A DNA stretch of 64,000 nucleotides, taken from Cryobacterium sp. PH31-AA6. GTDB taxonomy: Bacteria; Actinomycetota; Actinomycetes; Actinomycetales; Microbacteriaceae. This document shows positions 8,689 through 17,953 of this stretch, piece by piece. A program made the translations under genes and the position numbers. The notes under the pieces are model-generated. The model saw only the letters and a program-made list of their open reading frames with translations. It ran no database searches and had not been told where the DNA came from. Positions within the stretch are counted from its first letter, which is position 1. Every line of letters starts with the position of its first letter. The stretch is taken from contig NZ_JASISS010000010.1 of assembly GCF_030063195.1 (NCBI RefSeq), forward strand, positions 42,629-106,628. The letters are read 5' to 3'.

Positions 8689-9384
8689 TCAGATCAGCCG
8701 GCTGAACGCCTCGACCCGCCTGGACTCCCCCGCGATCAGGATGATGTCGGTCGCCGCGATCACGGTCTCCAGGGTCGTGTAGCTCCACACGCCGTCCCGG
8801 TTGAACGCGGTGACCGTGACCCCGTGATTGGGCCGGATACGGGTCTTGCCGAGCGGCACGCCGATGATCTCCCGCGGCGGGGTCGTCTTCACGAGGGCGA
8901 AGTTCTCGCCGATCTCGATGTAGTCCTGCATCACCCCGCGAACCAGGTGGGCAACCCTTTTACCCATGTCCTTCTCGGGGTAGATGACGTGACCGACCCC
9001 CAGCTGCTGCAGGATCTCGCCGTGCGGGTCGCTGACCGCCTTCGCCCAGATATTGGGGACGCCGAGTTTGAGCAGCAGCGACGCGGTGAGGATGTTCGCC
9101 TGGATGTCGCCGCCGATCGCCACGACTGCGCTGGGGAATTCGGTCACGGACAGCTGTCTGAGGGTTTCCTCCCTGGTCGAGTCGGCGCGTACGACGTGGG
9201 TGAGCAGCCCGTTGTGTGCCTGAACAATGTCTTCGTCGCCGTCGATGCCGAGCACCTCGGTGCCGCTTTCCATCAGTTCGAGGGCGAGGGAGCTGCCGAA
9301 CCGGCCGAGGCCGATCACGACCACCGATTCCGATTCGGCGATACGGGCGGGGTCGTGCGACCCAAACAGGGAGAACTTAGCCAA
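8689..9384 (-). CDS. ktrA: Potassium uptake regulatory subunit, RCK protein KtrA/TrkA type
   Basis: Cytoplasmic ring-forming subunit that gates the K+ channel-like protein KtrB in response to nucleotides. The 231 residues hold an N-terminal Rossmann RCK_N domain with VVIGLGRFGSSLA (about residues 22-34) and an acidic D at the end of beta-2 for adenine ribose binding, followed by an RCK_C domain from about residue 150. The single RCK pair length matches KtrA rather than the doubled E. coli TrkA. Its start overlaps the end of the ktrB gene by 8 bp, so the pair is translationally coupled. Confidence 0.95.
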   Translation of the reverse strand: MAKFSLFGSHDPARIAESESVVVIGLGRFGSSLALELMESGTEVLGIDGDEDIVQAHNGLLTHVVRADSTREETLRQLSVTEFPSAVVAIGGDIQANILTASLLLKLGVPNIWAKAVSDPHGEILQQLGVGHVIYPEKDMGKRVAHLVRGVMQDYIEIGENFALVKTTPPREIIGVPLGKTRIRPNHGVTVTAFNRDGVWSYTTLETVIAATDIILIAGESRRVEAFSRLI

Positions 9385-10801
9385 TGATCGGCCTCTCTTT
9401 CGGTAGCTCGTATGCCGTCGGGCGTTCGCGGAGGGCGAGCGCCGACGCGAAGGTGATCGGCCCCAGTCGGCCGATGAACATGAGCAGCATCAGGATGATC
9501 TTGCCCGGCTCGGGAAGTCCGGCCGTGATCCCGGTGGACAGGCCGACGGTGCCGAAGGCCGAGATCACCTCGAACAGCAGCTTGTCCATGCTGATATCGG
9601 TCATCAGCATCAGGGCCGCCGTCGACGCGGTGACCACCGCAACGGCCAGCAGCACGATCGTGATGGCCTGGCGGTGCACGGCGCGGGAGAGCCGTTTGCC
9701 GAACACGTTCACGGCGGTATCGCCGCGCACCTCCGCGAGGAGGATGAAGAACAACACCCCGAAGGTGGTGATTTTGATTCCGCCGGCCGTTCCGGCGGGG
9801 CCGCCACCGATCAGCATCAGGATGTCGGTGCCGAGCAGGCTGGCCGAGTCCATCGCACCCGTGTCGACGCTGTTGAACCCGGCCGTGCGCGCCTGCACGG
9901 ACTGGAAGAAACCGACCAGGAGCTTGCTCGGCCAATCGAGCGGCCCGAGAGTGGCCGGGTTGGACCACCCCACGATGGTGAGATACGCGGTGCCGCCGAC
10001 GAGGAGGGTGAGGGTGCCGGCCAGCACCAGGCGCGTGTTCATGTTCCACCGGCGGGGCGTTCGGAGGTGCCGGCGCAACTGCACGATCACCGGGAAGCCC
10101 AGGCCGCCGAGGATCACGGCCGCGGCGATCGGGAGGCAGATGTACGGGTCCGTCGCGTACGAGATGAGACTGTCCGGAAACAGCGCGAACCCGGCGTTGT
10201 TGAACGCGGAGACGGAGTGGAACACTCCCAGCCACACGGCGCGGCCGAGCGGCTCGCCGTAGCCGAGCAGGAAGCGGAGGCTGAGCAACAGCGCGGCACT
10301 CGCCTCGATGACCAGTGTCATCCGCACGACGCCGAAGACGAGTCCCTTGACGTCGTCAAGGCCCACGCTTTTCGCCTCCGCGGCCGCCGTGATCCGGGAG
10401 CGCAGCGACAGCTTGCGCATCACCGCGAGCCCGATCACCGATGCGAAGGTCATGATTCCGAGGCCGCCGACCTGGATCAGCAACAGGATGACCACCTGTC
10501 CGAAACCGGACCACTGGGTGGCGGTGTCGACGACGATCAGCCCGGTCACGCAGACCGCGGAGGTCGCGGTGAAGATCGCGTCGAAGAAGGTGGCGCCCCC
10601 TTCGCCCGGTGTGGATATCGGGAGCATCAGCAGGCCGGTGCCGATCAGGATCGTCGTGGCGAAGGCGGCTGCGACGACCTGGGCCGGATGCAGCCGGACC
10701 CCCAGCCGCCGGGTGCGGCGTTGCGTCGCGCGGACATTCACCTGCTCACTATAGGAGTGTTGTCCTCCCGCTGGGCTTACGATCGCGGAAGGAATGGTCA
10801 C
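9377..10801 (-). CDS. ktrB: Potassium uptake channel subunit KtrB/TrkH
   Basis: Integral membrane K+ translocating subunit of the SKT superfamily, 474 residues, with four imperfect M1-P-M2 repeats. The four selectivity-filter segments are readable as TSAVCVTGL, FNNAGFAL, RTAGFNSVD and TVGLSTGI, each with the conserved Gly. The GTG at 10801 has a poor ribosome binding site; an in-frame GTG at 10741 (just before VRATQRR) would remove a non-conserved leader and is a reasonable alternative. Works with KtrA encoded directly downstream. Confidence 0.94.
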   Translation of the reverse strand: MTIPSAIVSPAGGQHSYSEQVNVRATQRRTRRLGVRLHPAQVVAAAFATTILIGTGLLMLPISTPGEGGATFFDAIFTATSAVCVTGLIVVDTATQWSGFGQVVILLLIQVGGLGIMTFASVIGLAVMRKLSLRSRITAAAEAKSVGLDDVKGLVFGVVRMTLVIEASAALLLSLRFLLGYGEPLGRAVWLGVFHSVSAFNNAGFALFPDSLISYATDPYICLPIAAAVILGGLGFPVIVQLRRHLRTPRRWNMNTRLVLAGTLTLLVGGTAYLTIVGWSNPATLGPLDWPSKLLVGFFQSVQARTAGFNSVDTGAMDSASLLGTDILMLIGGGPAGTAGGIKITTFGVLFFILLAEVRGDTAVNVFGKRLSRAVHRQAITIVLLAVAVVTASTAALMLMTDISMDKLLFEVISAFGTVGLSTGITAGLPEPGKIILMLLMFIGRLGPITFASALALRERPTAYELPKERPIIG

Positions 10802-10907
10802 GGGTTGCTATCGGGGCCGGCTCCCCCCGGTGACCCCCGGTTCGGTGGCTGGTACACGACGGCCGAATCCGCGATAATCTGACTACACCGGCAAGGGGGA
10901 ACTACGG

Positions 10908-11465
10908 GTGATGTTCAGCAGAGGGGTGCGCACGCGCGCTCACGCCCTGCGACCCCACGGGCGACTGCTGCTGCAGTCCGCCCTGTCCGTTCTCGCCCTG
11001 ATCGCACCGTTGTCGGCGGTACTGTACTGGCTGACCATTCCCACGAACTCCTGGCAGCCGGTCGCTGTCGCCGACCTTGTCGTGGTGGCCCTCTGCCTGG
11101 TTGGGACGATTGCGTTCTACCGCACGGTGATCTGGGTGGACACCGAGGGCATCTCCGAGCGCGGCTTCCTCGGCCGCGTCACCGAATTCGCCGCGGATGA
11201 GATCGGTAGTGTCGTACTGCTCGACCTGTACCAGAGCGGCGCGATGGACACGCATCCGCAGCTCTTCCTCACCGGCACCGACGGGAGACTGCTGATCCGG
11301 ATGCGCGGACAGTACTACTCCCGTGGCGCGATGGAGACCGTGGTCGAGATGCTCGACGCGCCGGTCGTGCGCGTGCCGGAGCCGATGACCCTGCGAGACC
11401 TCAACCGGGTGCGCCCCGAACTGCTCTACTGGTTCGAGCGCCGCCTCACCCACCACACGGGGTGA
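10908..11465 (+). CDS. Membrane protein with two TM segments and PH-like cytoplasmic part
   Basis: A 185-residue protein with two hydrophobic segments (about residues 22-42 and 52-72) followed by a soluble region. The soluble part reads like a bacterial PH-type barrel (VIWVDTEGISERGFLGRVTEF, EIGSVVLLDLY, PQLFLTGTDGRLLIRMRGQYYSR). GTG at 10908 is followed directly by ATG at 10911; AAGGGGG lies about 8 nt upstream of the GTG. It faces away from ktrB and converges on the HerA-like gene. No specific function is recognised. Confidence 0.75.
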   Translation: MMFSRGVRTRAHALRPHGRLLLQSALSVLALIAPLSAVLYWLTIPTNSWQPVAVADLVVVALCLVGTIAFYRTVIWVDTEGISERGFLGRVTEFAADEIGSVVLLDLYQSGAMDTHPQLFLTGTDGRLLIRMRGQYYSRGAMETVVEMLDAPVVRVPEPMTLRDLNRVRPELLYWFERRLTHHTG

Positions 11466-11481
11466 GCCCGTCCGGCGGCCA

Positions 11482-13428
11482 TCACCGCCGGCGCCGGGTG
11501 CCGAAGATGCCGCTGACGACTCCGGTGAGAATCGTCCTGGTCACGGATGACCCGAGCACCTCTTCGAGCACGCTCTTCTGCGGGCGTGACGTCGTGCGAG
11601 CGCGGGCCGAGCCCTGCGTCTGCTTCATCAGGCGGTCGTACTCGGCCTGCGCCTTCTTCTGCGCCTGTGCCTGTTGCGCTTCGGCGGCATCCGCCTGCTT
11701 CTCCAGCTCGGCGGCGGCCTCTGCACGGTCGAGGGCGGCCTGCTCGGCGAGCGCGACCTTGTTTGCGGACTCCAGCTTGTTCGCGAGCATCTCCCGCGCC
11801 GAGTCCCGGTCGATCGCGGCACCGTAGACGGCGAGCAGCGGGGAGGCCGAGACGGTCGCGTCGATCTGCTCCGCCGGGGTCGGCGACATCGAACCCTGCG
11901 GCGCCCGGAGGCGGGTCCAGGCGACGGGGCTCGGGGCTCCCTTCTCGTTCATCACCGTGACGATGGCCTCGCCGATGCCGAGCACGGTGAGCACCTCCTC
12001 GAGGTCGTAGCCCGAGTTCGGGTAGGTGGAGACGGTCGCTCGGAGGGCCTTGGCGTCATCCGGGGTGAACGCCCGCAGCTGGTGCTGCACCCGGGAGCCG
12101 AGCTGGGCGAGCACCTCGCCCGGCACGTCCTTCGGAGTCTGGGTGACGAAGAAGATGCCGACGCCCTTGGACCGGATCAGCCGCACGGTCTGGGTGATCG
12201 AGGCGAGGAAGTCCTTCGACGCGTCCGTGAACAGGAGGTGTGCCTCGTCGAAGAAGAAGACCAGTTTGGGCTTGTCGAGGTCGCCGACCTCCGGCAGGTC
12301 GTTGAACAGGTCGGCCAGCAGCCACATCAGGAAGGTCGAAAAAAGGGCGGGCTTGTCGGCGACGCCGGGCACCTCGAGCAGACTGATCATGCCCCGACCG
12401 TCGGCCGTGGTGCGGAGGAACTCGGCGGTATCGATCTCCGGCTCGCCGAAGAAGACATCGGCGCCCTCGTTGGCGAAGACAATGAGTTCACGCAGGATGA
12501 CACCGACCGTGGCCGGGGACAGCCCACCGAGCTCGGTGAGTTCGCCCTTGCCGGCGTCGCTGATCAGGTAACTGAGCACGGCCCGCAGGTCGGTCAGGTC
12601 GAGCAGGGGCAGGCCGGCCTGGTCGGCGTAGTGGAAGACGAGGCCGAGGCTGGACTCCTGGGTGTCGTTGAGGCCGAGCACCTTGCTCAGCAGCAACGGG
12701 CCGAAGCCGGCGACCGTTGCGCGCACCGGCACGCCGCGGCCGACGCCGCCGAGCGAGAAGTACTCGGTGGGTGACGCCGTGCCCGACCAGTCCTGGCCGA
12801 TGCCCTCGGTGCGGGCCAGCAGTTTCGCGCTCGGGGTGCCCGCGGTGGCGATGCCGGAGAGGTCCCCCTTGATGTCGGCCGCGAACACGGACACCCCGTG
12901 GGCGGAGAGTTGCTCGGCGAGCATCTGCAGGGTCTTGGTCTTGCCCGTTCCGGTGGCACCGGCGACCAGGCCGTGCCGGTTGGTCATCGCCAGCGGGATG
13001 CGCACGGGCACGTCCGCGCGGGCCTCACCGTTGACCAGGGCCCCCATTTCGAGCGCGGGGCCATCGAAGCTGTAACCGGCGCGGATGGCCTCCACCTGCG
13101 CTGCGCCCAGGGGGCCATCGGCCGGCTGAGCCGCTGCGGCTGCGGGGGCGGGGGCTGCGGTGGCGGTGGCGGGGGCTGCGGCGGCTGCGGCGGCGGCGGC
13201 GGCGGCTGCGGTGGCTTCGGTGGCCGGCGGTGCCGCGGCGGCGGCTGCGGCGGCGGCTTCGGCGGTGGCGGCGGCCTGCGCAGCGGTAGCCTGGGCGGCG
13301 CTCTGGGCGGCTTCGGCGCGCGCGACGGCCGCCCCCGCCTCGGCCTGGGCCGACCGGGCGGCGGCGATCGCGGCCTCCGCCTGGGCCTTCAGCTCCGATA
13401 CCTGGTCCACGGGTTCGCTCGGGTTCAT
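11482..13428 (-). CDS. HerA/DUF853-type ATPase with Ala-rich coiled-coil ends
   Basis: A 648-residue P-loop ATPase of the HerA-FtsK superfamily, DUF853 (YjgR-like) branch. Walker A reads GATGTGKTKTLQ (about residues 155-165) and Walker B reads KLVFFFDEAHLLF. An R-finger region SKGVGIFFVTQTPKDVP and a QLGSRVQHQLRAFTP block follow, as in the family. Before the ATPase core is a predicted coiled coil and an almost pure Ala/Thr/Pro stretch encoded by a GC-rich run near 13135-13330; the C terminus (about residues 540-620) is another Ala/Glu/Gln-rich helix. ATG 13428 starts MNPSEPVDQ; longer in-frame starts give Arg/Gly-rich non-coding-like sequence. The cellular role of the DUF853 branch is not established. 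Confidence 0.9.
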   Translation of the reverse strand: MNPSEPVDQVSELKAQAEAAIAAARSAQAEAGAAVARAEAAQSAAQATAAQAAATAEAAAAAAAAAPPATEATAAAAAAAAAAAAPATATAAPAPAAAAAQPADGPLGAAQVEAIRAGYSFDGPALEMGALVNGEARADVPVRIPLAMTNRHGLVAGATGTGKTKTLQMLAEQLSAHGVSVFAADIKGDLSGIATAGTPSAKLLARTEGIGQDWSGTASPTEYFSLGGVGRGVPVRATVAGFGPLLLSKVLGLNDTQESSLGLVFHYADQAGLPLLDLTDLRAVLSYLISDAGKGELTELGGLSPATVGVILRELIVFANEGADVFFGEPEIDTAEFLRTTADGRGMISLLEVPGVADKPALFSTFLMWLLADLFNDLPEVGDLDKPKLVFFFDEAHLLFTDASKDFLASITQTVRLIRSKGVGIFFVTQTPKDVPGEVLAQLGSRVQHQLRAFTPDDAKALRATVSTYPNSGYDLEEVLTVLGIGEAIVTVMNEKGAPSPVAWTRLRAPQGSMSPTPAEQIDATVSASPLLAVYGAAIDRDSAREMLANKLESANKVALAEQAALDRAEAAAELEKQADAAEAQQAQAQKKAQAEYDRLMKQTQGSARARTTSRPQKSVLEEVLGSSVTRTILTGVVSGIFGTRRRR

Positions 13429-13532
13429 GGCCTGAATCCTAGACCCGGGAGGCCCTGCGCGGTCGGGGAATCCGAACCGACCGGTCGGGCCGGTTCGGGA
13501 GCCGGGTCGGGCTTCGGCGCATCCGTCGTCGC

Positions 13533-14303
13533 CTATGGGGTCGGCGACATGAAGACGTACCCGGAGTCGGCGTCCAGCTCGGCGCGGAGGCCCTGGCCCA
13601 GAGCCTCCGTGAACAGCGCCCGGGAGCGCGCGCGCAGGCTGCTCGCGGCGGCCGGGTCGTCGGCCCGCAGCCGCTCGTAGTCGACGTCGAGCGGCAGTCG
13701 CAGGCGCGCCTCCCCGATCGGTCGCGGGGTGCCGGCGAGGGCATCCGTCACCCGCGCGGACACGAGCAGCCAACGCACCTCGAAGCGGTCGCTCCGGTCG
13801 CTGCCGGTGATGACGTCATCCAGACGCCCGTAGAAGTCGGGCAGGAACCGCACGACTTCCGCGCCCAGCTTGACCAGGTTGAAGTGCGCGTTGCGCCTGA
13901 TCAAGGGGTCAAAGGTCCAGCGCATCTCGGTGACGCCATGCTCGAGGCAGACCGCCCGTTGGAAGAGCTTGAGGGCGTAGCCGACGCCGCCGCTGCGCCG
14001 CCACGGCACGACCGCGGCCATGTGAGAGTGCAGGTGGACGCCGTCGCTCCAGCCGAGGAAGCCCAGCGTCGCGCCGACCGCCTTGCCGCCCTCGCTGGCG
14101 ATCAGCACGGTGTTCCCGGCGTAGTCGAGGGCGAGGAGCATCGACCGGTCCGGGCTGCGCCCCGCCCCCCAGGTGCGCTCGAACAGACCGATGACCGGGG
14201 CCATGTCGCCGGATTCGGCCATCCGCACGGTCACGCCGGCCGCCTCGGCAGCGGCATCCGCCAGCCGGTAGGCCTCGGCGACAATCTCGGGCGCAACGCT
14301 CAT
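13533..14303 (-). CDS. GNAT-superfamily protein (COG3375 type)
   Basis: A 256-residue predicted acetyltransferase. Residues about 26-170 have the GNAT pattern: FERTWGAGRSPDRSML, NTVLIASEGGKAVGATLGFLG, HSHMAAVVPWRRSGGVGYALK (acetyl-CoA loop, degenerate relative to the usual RGxG), and MRWTFDPLIRRNAHFNLVKLGA, a signature of the COG3375 family. A C-terminal region holds basic segments near RLRLPLDVDYERLRADDP. ATG 14303 was selected as start because the longer ORF reads into the inverted repeat at 14333-14412. Substrate unknown. Transcribed in the same direction as the HerA-like gene, 104 bp upstream of it. Confidence 0.8.
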   Translation of the reverse strand: MSVAPEIVAEAYRLADAAAEAAGVTVRMAESGDMAPVIGLFERTWGAGRSPDRSMLLALDYAGNTVLIASEGGKAVGATLGFLGWSDGVHLHSHMAAVVPWRRSGGVGYALKLFQRAVCLEHGVTEMRWTFDPLIRRNAHFNLVKLGAEVVRFLPDFYGRLDDVITGSDRSDRFEVRWLLVSARVTDALAGTPRPIGEARLRLPLDVDYERLRADDPAAASSLRARSRALFTEALGQGLRAELDADSGYVFMSPTP

Positions 14304-14332
14304 GCAACGAGTAGACCACATCCGTCCGTCGT

Positions 14333-14412
14333 GCATAACTCCTGCAATTTCGATAATTTCCGCCGACATCGGCCGAAAATGGGCCTTTCGGCAGAATTTG
14401 CAGGAGTTATGC
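14333..14412. repeat. Intergenic inverted repeat, copy 2 (GCATAACTCCTGC family)
   Basis: Arms GCATAACTCCTGCAA and TTGCAGGAGTTATGC match perfectly for 15 bp. Inside, GCCGAAA and TTTCGGC form a second stem, so the element can fold as a two-level hairpin. It lies between the GNAT gene and the end of the upstream FAD oxidoreductase, overlapping neither. Confidence 0.87.
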
Positions 14413-14426
14413 GTAACCCCGACGGA

Positions 14427-15800
14427 CTAGTGGCCTCGGCCCGAGACCACGTCGGCGAGGCTGGCCAGCGGGGAGGTGGTCCGCCGCCGGGTCAACTCGG
14501 CGTGGTCGGCGAACGAGTAGGCCCGGTAGAGCGCGTGCACGGCGAGCCAGCGGAGCGGCTCCGGCTCCCAGTTGCGCACCCGGTGGTTCACCCACGGCAG
14601 CCCGGTCAGCGCGGTGTCCCGATCGAGGATCAGATCCGTCAGGGTGCGCCCGGCCAGGTTCGTCGTGGCCACCCCGGTGCCCACGTAGCCGCCGGCCCAG
14701 GCCAGACCGGTGACCGGGTCGAGCCCGACGGTCGCCGCCCAGTCGCGCGGCACACCGAGTACGCCGGACCAGGCGTGGTCGATCGCCACTCCGGCGGTCG
14801 CCGGGAAGAACCGGGTCAGGATGCCGCGCAGCGCCTCGACCGTGCTCGCCGGGGTGTGCCCGTCCGAATCGGTTTGCGAGCCGTAGCGGTAGGGCACGCC
14901 CCGGCCTCCGATCGCGATCCGGTCGTCGGCCGTTCGCTGCGCGTACATGTACGCGTGCGCCATGTCCCCGAGGGTCTCGAGGCCGTCCCAGCCGATGCTC
15001 TCCCACACCTCGGCGCCGAGCGGCGCGGTCGCGATCAGCGAGGAGTTCATCGGCAGCCAGGCCCGGTGCAGACCCTTCAGCCCCGCGGTGAAGCCCTCCG
15101 TGGCGCGCACCACGAATTCCGCGGTCACCGCCCCGTGCTCGGTCTCCGCCCGGCGCGGCGTGATCTCGCTCACCCGGGTGTTCTCGTAGATTTCCACGCC
15201 GAGTGCCTCGACCACCGCGGCGAGCCCGGCGACGAGCCGGGCCGGGTGGATCCGGGCACAGTGCGGATGCCACATCGCGCCGGTGGTGCCGGCCACGTCG
15301 ATGCGGGCGCGCGCCGCCGCCGGGGAGAGGAGTTCGACATCCGTCATCTCCCAGCGCTGTTCGGCCCGCGCGGTCGCCTCGAGCCGCTGCTGTTGCGGCC
15401 CGTCGTAGGCCACGGTGAACTCTCCACCCTTGACGATGTCGGCGTCGATGCCCTCGGCCGCGGCGACCCGGATCACCTCGTCGACCGTCTCGTTCATGCT
15501 CGTCTGGAACCGGGCGGCTGCCTCGCGACCGTGGCTCGCGACATACTGCTCGCGGCCGCCGGTGACCGAGTTGGTCAGCCAGCCACCGTTGCGCCCCGAG
15601 GCGCCGTAGCCGGCGAAGCGCTGCTCGATGATGACGATCCGCAGCGCCGGCGCGGCCTTCTTCAGGTAGTAGGCCGTCCAGAGTCCGGTGTACCCGGCTC
15701 CGACGATGCACACATCGGCCGTCACCGGGCCGGGCAACGACGGCCGGGTCTCGGCCCGGCCGATCTGGTTCCACCAGAACGAGACCTCCCCGTTGATCAT
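14427..15800 (-). CDS. FAD-dependent amine/amino-acid oxidoreductase (DAO family)
   Basis: A 457-residue flavoenzyme. The N-terminal dinucleotide-binding fold reads ADVCIVGAGYTGLWTAYYL (about residues 27-45) and is followed by the DAO-family segment FAGYGASGRNGGWLT. A C-terminal DAO motif GLAWAGGYVGTGVATTNLAGR is also present. Such enzymes oxidise amino acids or secondary amines, giving an imine or keto acid. The start ATG at 15800 overlaps the stop of the saccharopine-dehydrogenase-like gene (ATGA), so the two are coupled and probably act on one substrate. No exact substrate can be read from the sequence; gamma-glutamylputrescine-oxidase-like activity is one option. Confidence 0.88.
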   Translation of the reverse strand: MINGEVSFWWNQIGRAETRPSLPGPVTADVCIVGAGYTGLWTAYYLKKAAPALRIVIIEQRFAGYGASGRNGGWLTNSVTGGREQYVASHGREAAARFQTSMNETVDEVIRVAAAEGIDADIVKGGEFTVAYDGPQQQRLEATARAEQRWEMTDVELLSPAAARARIDVAGTTGAMWHPHCARIHPARLVAGLAAVVEALGVEIYENTRVSEITPRRAETEHGAVTAEFVVRATEGFTAGLKGLHRAWLPMNSSLIATAPLGAEVWESIGWDGLETLGDMAHAYMYAQRTADDRIAIGGRGVPYRYGSQTDSDGHTPASTVEALRGILTRFFPATAGVAIDHAWSGVLGVPRDWAATVGLDPVTGLAWAGGYVGTGVATTNLAGRTLTDLILDRDTALTGLPWVNHRVRNWEPEPLRWLAVHALYRAYSFADHAELTRRRTTSPLASLADVVSGRGH

Positions 15801-17080
15801 GCGCGCGCGGCCAGCCGGTCTTCCATCCCCCACGCCTGCCCGTAGCCACCCTCCTCGATCGGAGCGCTCATCAGGTCGAGGAAAGGCTTGGCGTCCATCG
15901 CCTCCGGACCGAGCACGCCGATGCCCGACCAGGTGCCGGCGGCCAGCAGTTCGAGCGCGATCACCGGGCCCAGGGCGGTCTGCCAGACGACACACTGGGC
16001 GTCGTACTCACGCATCGTCCACTCGTTGTCGCTCAGGTGATAGAGGTAGACCTCGCGCGGTTTGCCGTCGAGTCCGGTGCCCGTGACCCACACCCCGGCG
16101 CAGGTCCTGCCGGTCATCCGCGGGCCGATCGTGGCCGGGTCAGGCAGGGCTGCGGCGACGACGTCGCGCGGGGCGACCAGCACCGGGCCATCCACACTCC
16201 GCACGCTCACCGGTTCGACGTCGTCGAGGCCGAGCCGGTGCAGGGTCCCCAGCACTCCGATGAACTCCTCGCCCAGGCCGTACTTGAAGGTGACCCGCTT
16301 CGCGTCGAGCCAGCGCGGCATCAGCAGCACCTCCTCGTGCTCCACGTTGACGCACTCGACCGGGCCGATGCCGCCGGGGAAATCGAAAATCTCCGGCTCG
16401 CTGAACGGTTCGGTGGTGAACCAGCCGCGCTCCTTCTCGAAGATCACCGGCGGGTTCAGGCACTCCTCGATCGTGGTCCAGATGTTGAAGGAGGGCGCGA
16501 AGATCTCGTTGCCTGCCTCGTCGTGCACGACCAGGTTCGCGCCGTCGCGGGTGCCGAGCTCGTCGATCTCGCTGAACAGGTGGTCGGAGGCGTAGCGCGC
16601 GAACACGTCGGACAGTCCCGGCTCGACGCCCATCCCCACGAGGGCCAGGCGGCCGGCGGTCTCCCAGTCGCCGGCCTGCGCGAATTGGTCGTCGCCGAGC
16701 ATGACGCCGGTCTCCGCGTACGGGTTGGTCGGGTGCGGCTCGGACAGGGTCATCGCCATGTCCAGGTAGTCGCAGCCGGCGGCGAGGGCCCCGGCGAAAA
16801 TGGTCGGCACGAACCTGGGCTCGACCGCGTTCATCACGTGAGTGGCACCGTGTGCCCGGGCGACGGCCGCGACCCGGTCCGGGTCGCCGGCATCGATCTG
16901 CGCCGCCGTGAATCGGCTCGCGACCTCCGGCCCCTGCCCCGCCGCGACGGATGCGACGGTGCGTTCCGCCCTGGCGACGTCATAGTCGCAGACGATGACG
17001 TGTTCGAAGAATGTGCGCCGGGCGATGATCTTCACGAACGCGTCGCCGACGCCGCCCGCCCCAACAAGGAGAATTCTCAT
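15797..17080 (-). CDS. Saccharopine dehydrogenase family NAD(P)-binding oxidoreductase
   Basis: A 427-residue protein beginning with a Rossmann motif MRILLVGAGGVGDAFVKI and showing the family's second landmark GCDYLDMAMTLSEPHP and the substrate-domain stretch LVGMGVEPGLSDVFARYASDH. The family includes saccharopine reductases, lysine-ketoglutarate reductases and carboxy(nor)spermidine dehydrogenases, which make or split C-N linked amino acids. Coupling with the FAD oxidoreductase downstream suggests a two-step amine or lysine-derived pathway, but no further pathway genes are adjacent. Confidence 0.88.
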   Translation of the reverse strand: MRILLVGAGGVGDAFVKIIARRTFFEHVIVCDYDVARAERTVASVAAGQGPEVASRFTAAQIDAGDPDRVAAVARAHGATHVMNAVEPRFVPTIFAGALAAGCDYLDMAMTLSEPHPTNPYAETGVMLGDDQFAQAGDWETAGRLALVGMGVEPGLSDVFARYASDHLFSEIDELGTRDGANLVVHDEAGNEIFAPSFNIWTTIEECLNPPVIFEKERGWFTTEPFSEPEIFDFPGGIGPVECVNVEHEEVLLMPRWLDAKRVTFKYGLGEEFIGVLGTLHRLGLDDVEPVSVRSVDGPVLVAPRDVVAAALPDPATIGPRMTGRTCAGVWVTGTGLDGKPREVYLYHLSDNEWTMREYDAQCVVWQTALGPVIALELLAAGTWSGIGVLGPEAMDAKPFLDLMSAPIEEGGYGQAWGMEDRLAARA

Positions 17081-17174
17081 GGCATGACGCTACCGCGCGG
17101 CATCCACTCGTGTCTGCCCCGCATTCCCTCGCATTCGGCGGAGAACAGGGGCGGAAACGACGCTTTGGCGTGTT

Positions 17175-17894
17175 TCAGGAGTCGGTTTCGGCGTTTCTTC
17201 GCAGTCGACGCGGTGACGGATGCTGCGCCGCGAGTTGCCGTTCACCGTCGAGCTTCGCGGCGACCGGCGCCCAGAGCAGCACGGCCACCCCCACACCCAG
17301 CAGCAGCCCGCCGATGGTATCGGACAGCCAGTGCACACCCAGGTAGGTGCGGCTGACCATCATCACCCCGGTGTAGAGCGCACCGGCGAGCCACACCCAG
17401 ACCCGGGGGAAGAGGATGGCCAGGACGACTGCCATGGTGGCCGCGTTGGCCACATGCCCGGACGGGAAGGAGCCGAAGTCGCTGGTCACCAGCATGTCCT
17501 CCGGCCTGGCCCGCCCGAACAGGTTCTTCAACACCTGGACCAGGCCGCTGCTGACGATCGTCGCGGCGAGGAAATAGCCGGCCGCCCAGAATCGTCGGAG
17601 CAGGAGGAACGTGACCAGGACGAGCAGGGGGATGACGATGATCCCGGCGATGCCCGCGCCGATGAAGTTCATCGCGAGGGACAGGTACTCCCAGACGGGT
17701 GCCCGGTGTTCGATGATCTCGTCCATCCAGGCGGTGTCGATCCGCAACGGCTTGTTGTTGTCGCGGGAGACGATGAGCGCGCCGAGTCCGAACGACAGGG
17801 CGACAGCGGCCAGGGCGCTGATGAGCGGCCAGCGCCGGGCGATGCGACGCGATGCCGGGGTCGCGGCCGCTTCAGGAGATCTCTCGCGGGTCAT
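17175..17894 (-). CDS. PAP2-family membrane phosphatase
   Basis: A 239-residue polytopic membrane protein with the three PAP2 acid-phosphatase motifs: KNLFGRARP (C1), FPSGHVAN (C2) and SRTYLGVHWLSD (C3). These catalyse dephosphorylation of lipid phosphates such as undecaprenyl pyrophosphate or phosphatidic acid on the outer face of the membrane. About six TM segments are visible. The C-terminal tail is Arg-rich and probably cytoplasmic. The specific lipid substrate is not determinable. Confidence 0.9.
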   Translation of the reverse strand: MTRERSPEAAATPASRRIARRWPLISALAAVALSFGLGALIVSRDNNKPLRIDTAWMDEIIEHRAPVWEYLSLAMNFIGAGIAGIIVIPLLVLVTFLLLRRFWAAGYFLAATIVSSGLVQVLKNLFGRARPEDMLVTSDFGSFPSGHVANAATMAVVLAILFPRVWVWLAGALYTGVMMVSRTYLGVHWLSDTIGGLLLGVGVAVLLWAPVAAKLDGERQLAAQHPSPRRLRRNAETDS

Positions 17895-17903
17895 CCGTCA
17901 ATA

Positions 17904-17937
17904 TTATGGTGCGGCGCGGTTATGGTGCGGCGCGGTT
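17904..17937. repeat. Two tandem 16-bp units (TTATGGTGCGGCGCGG)
   Basis: The 16-mer TTATGGTGCGGCGCGG occurs twice in tandem just before the start of the PAP2 gene, in the 59-bp gap to the exporter gene. Minor, but it may affect expression of the PAP2 gene or vary in copy number. Confidence 0.7.
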
Positions 17938-17953
17938 CAGCGTGGCCCGCGGC

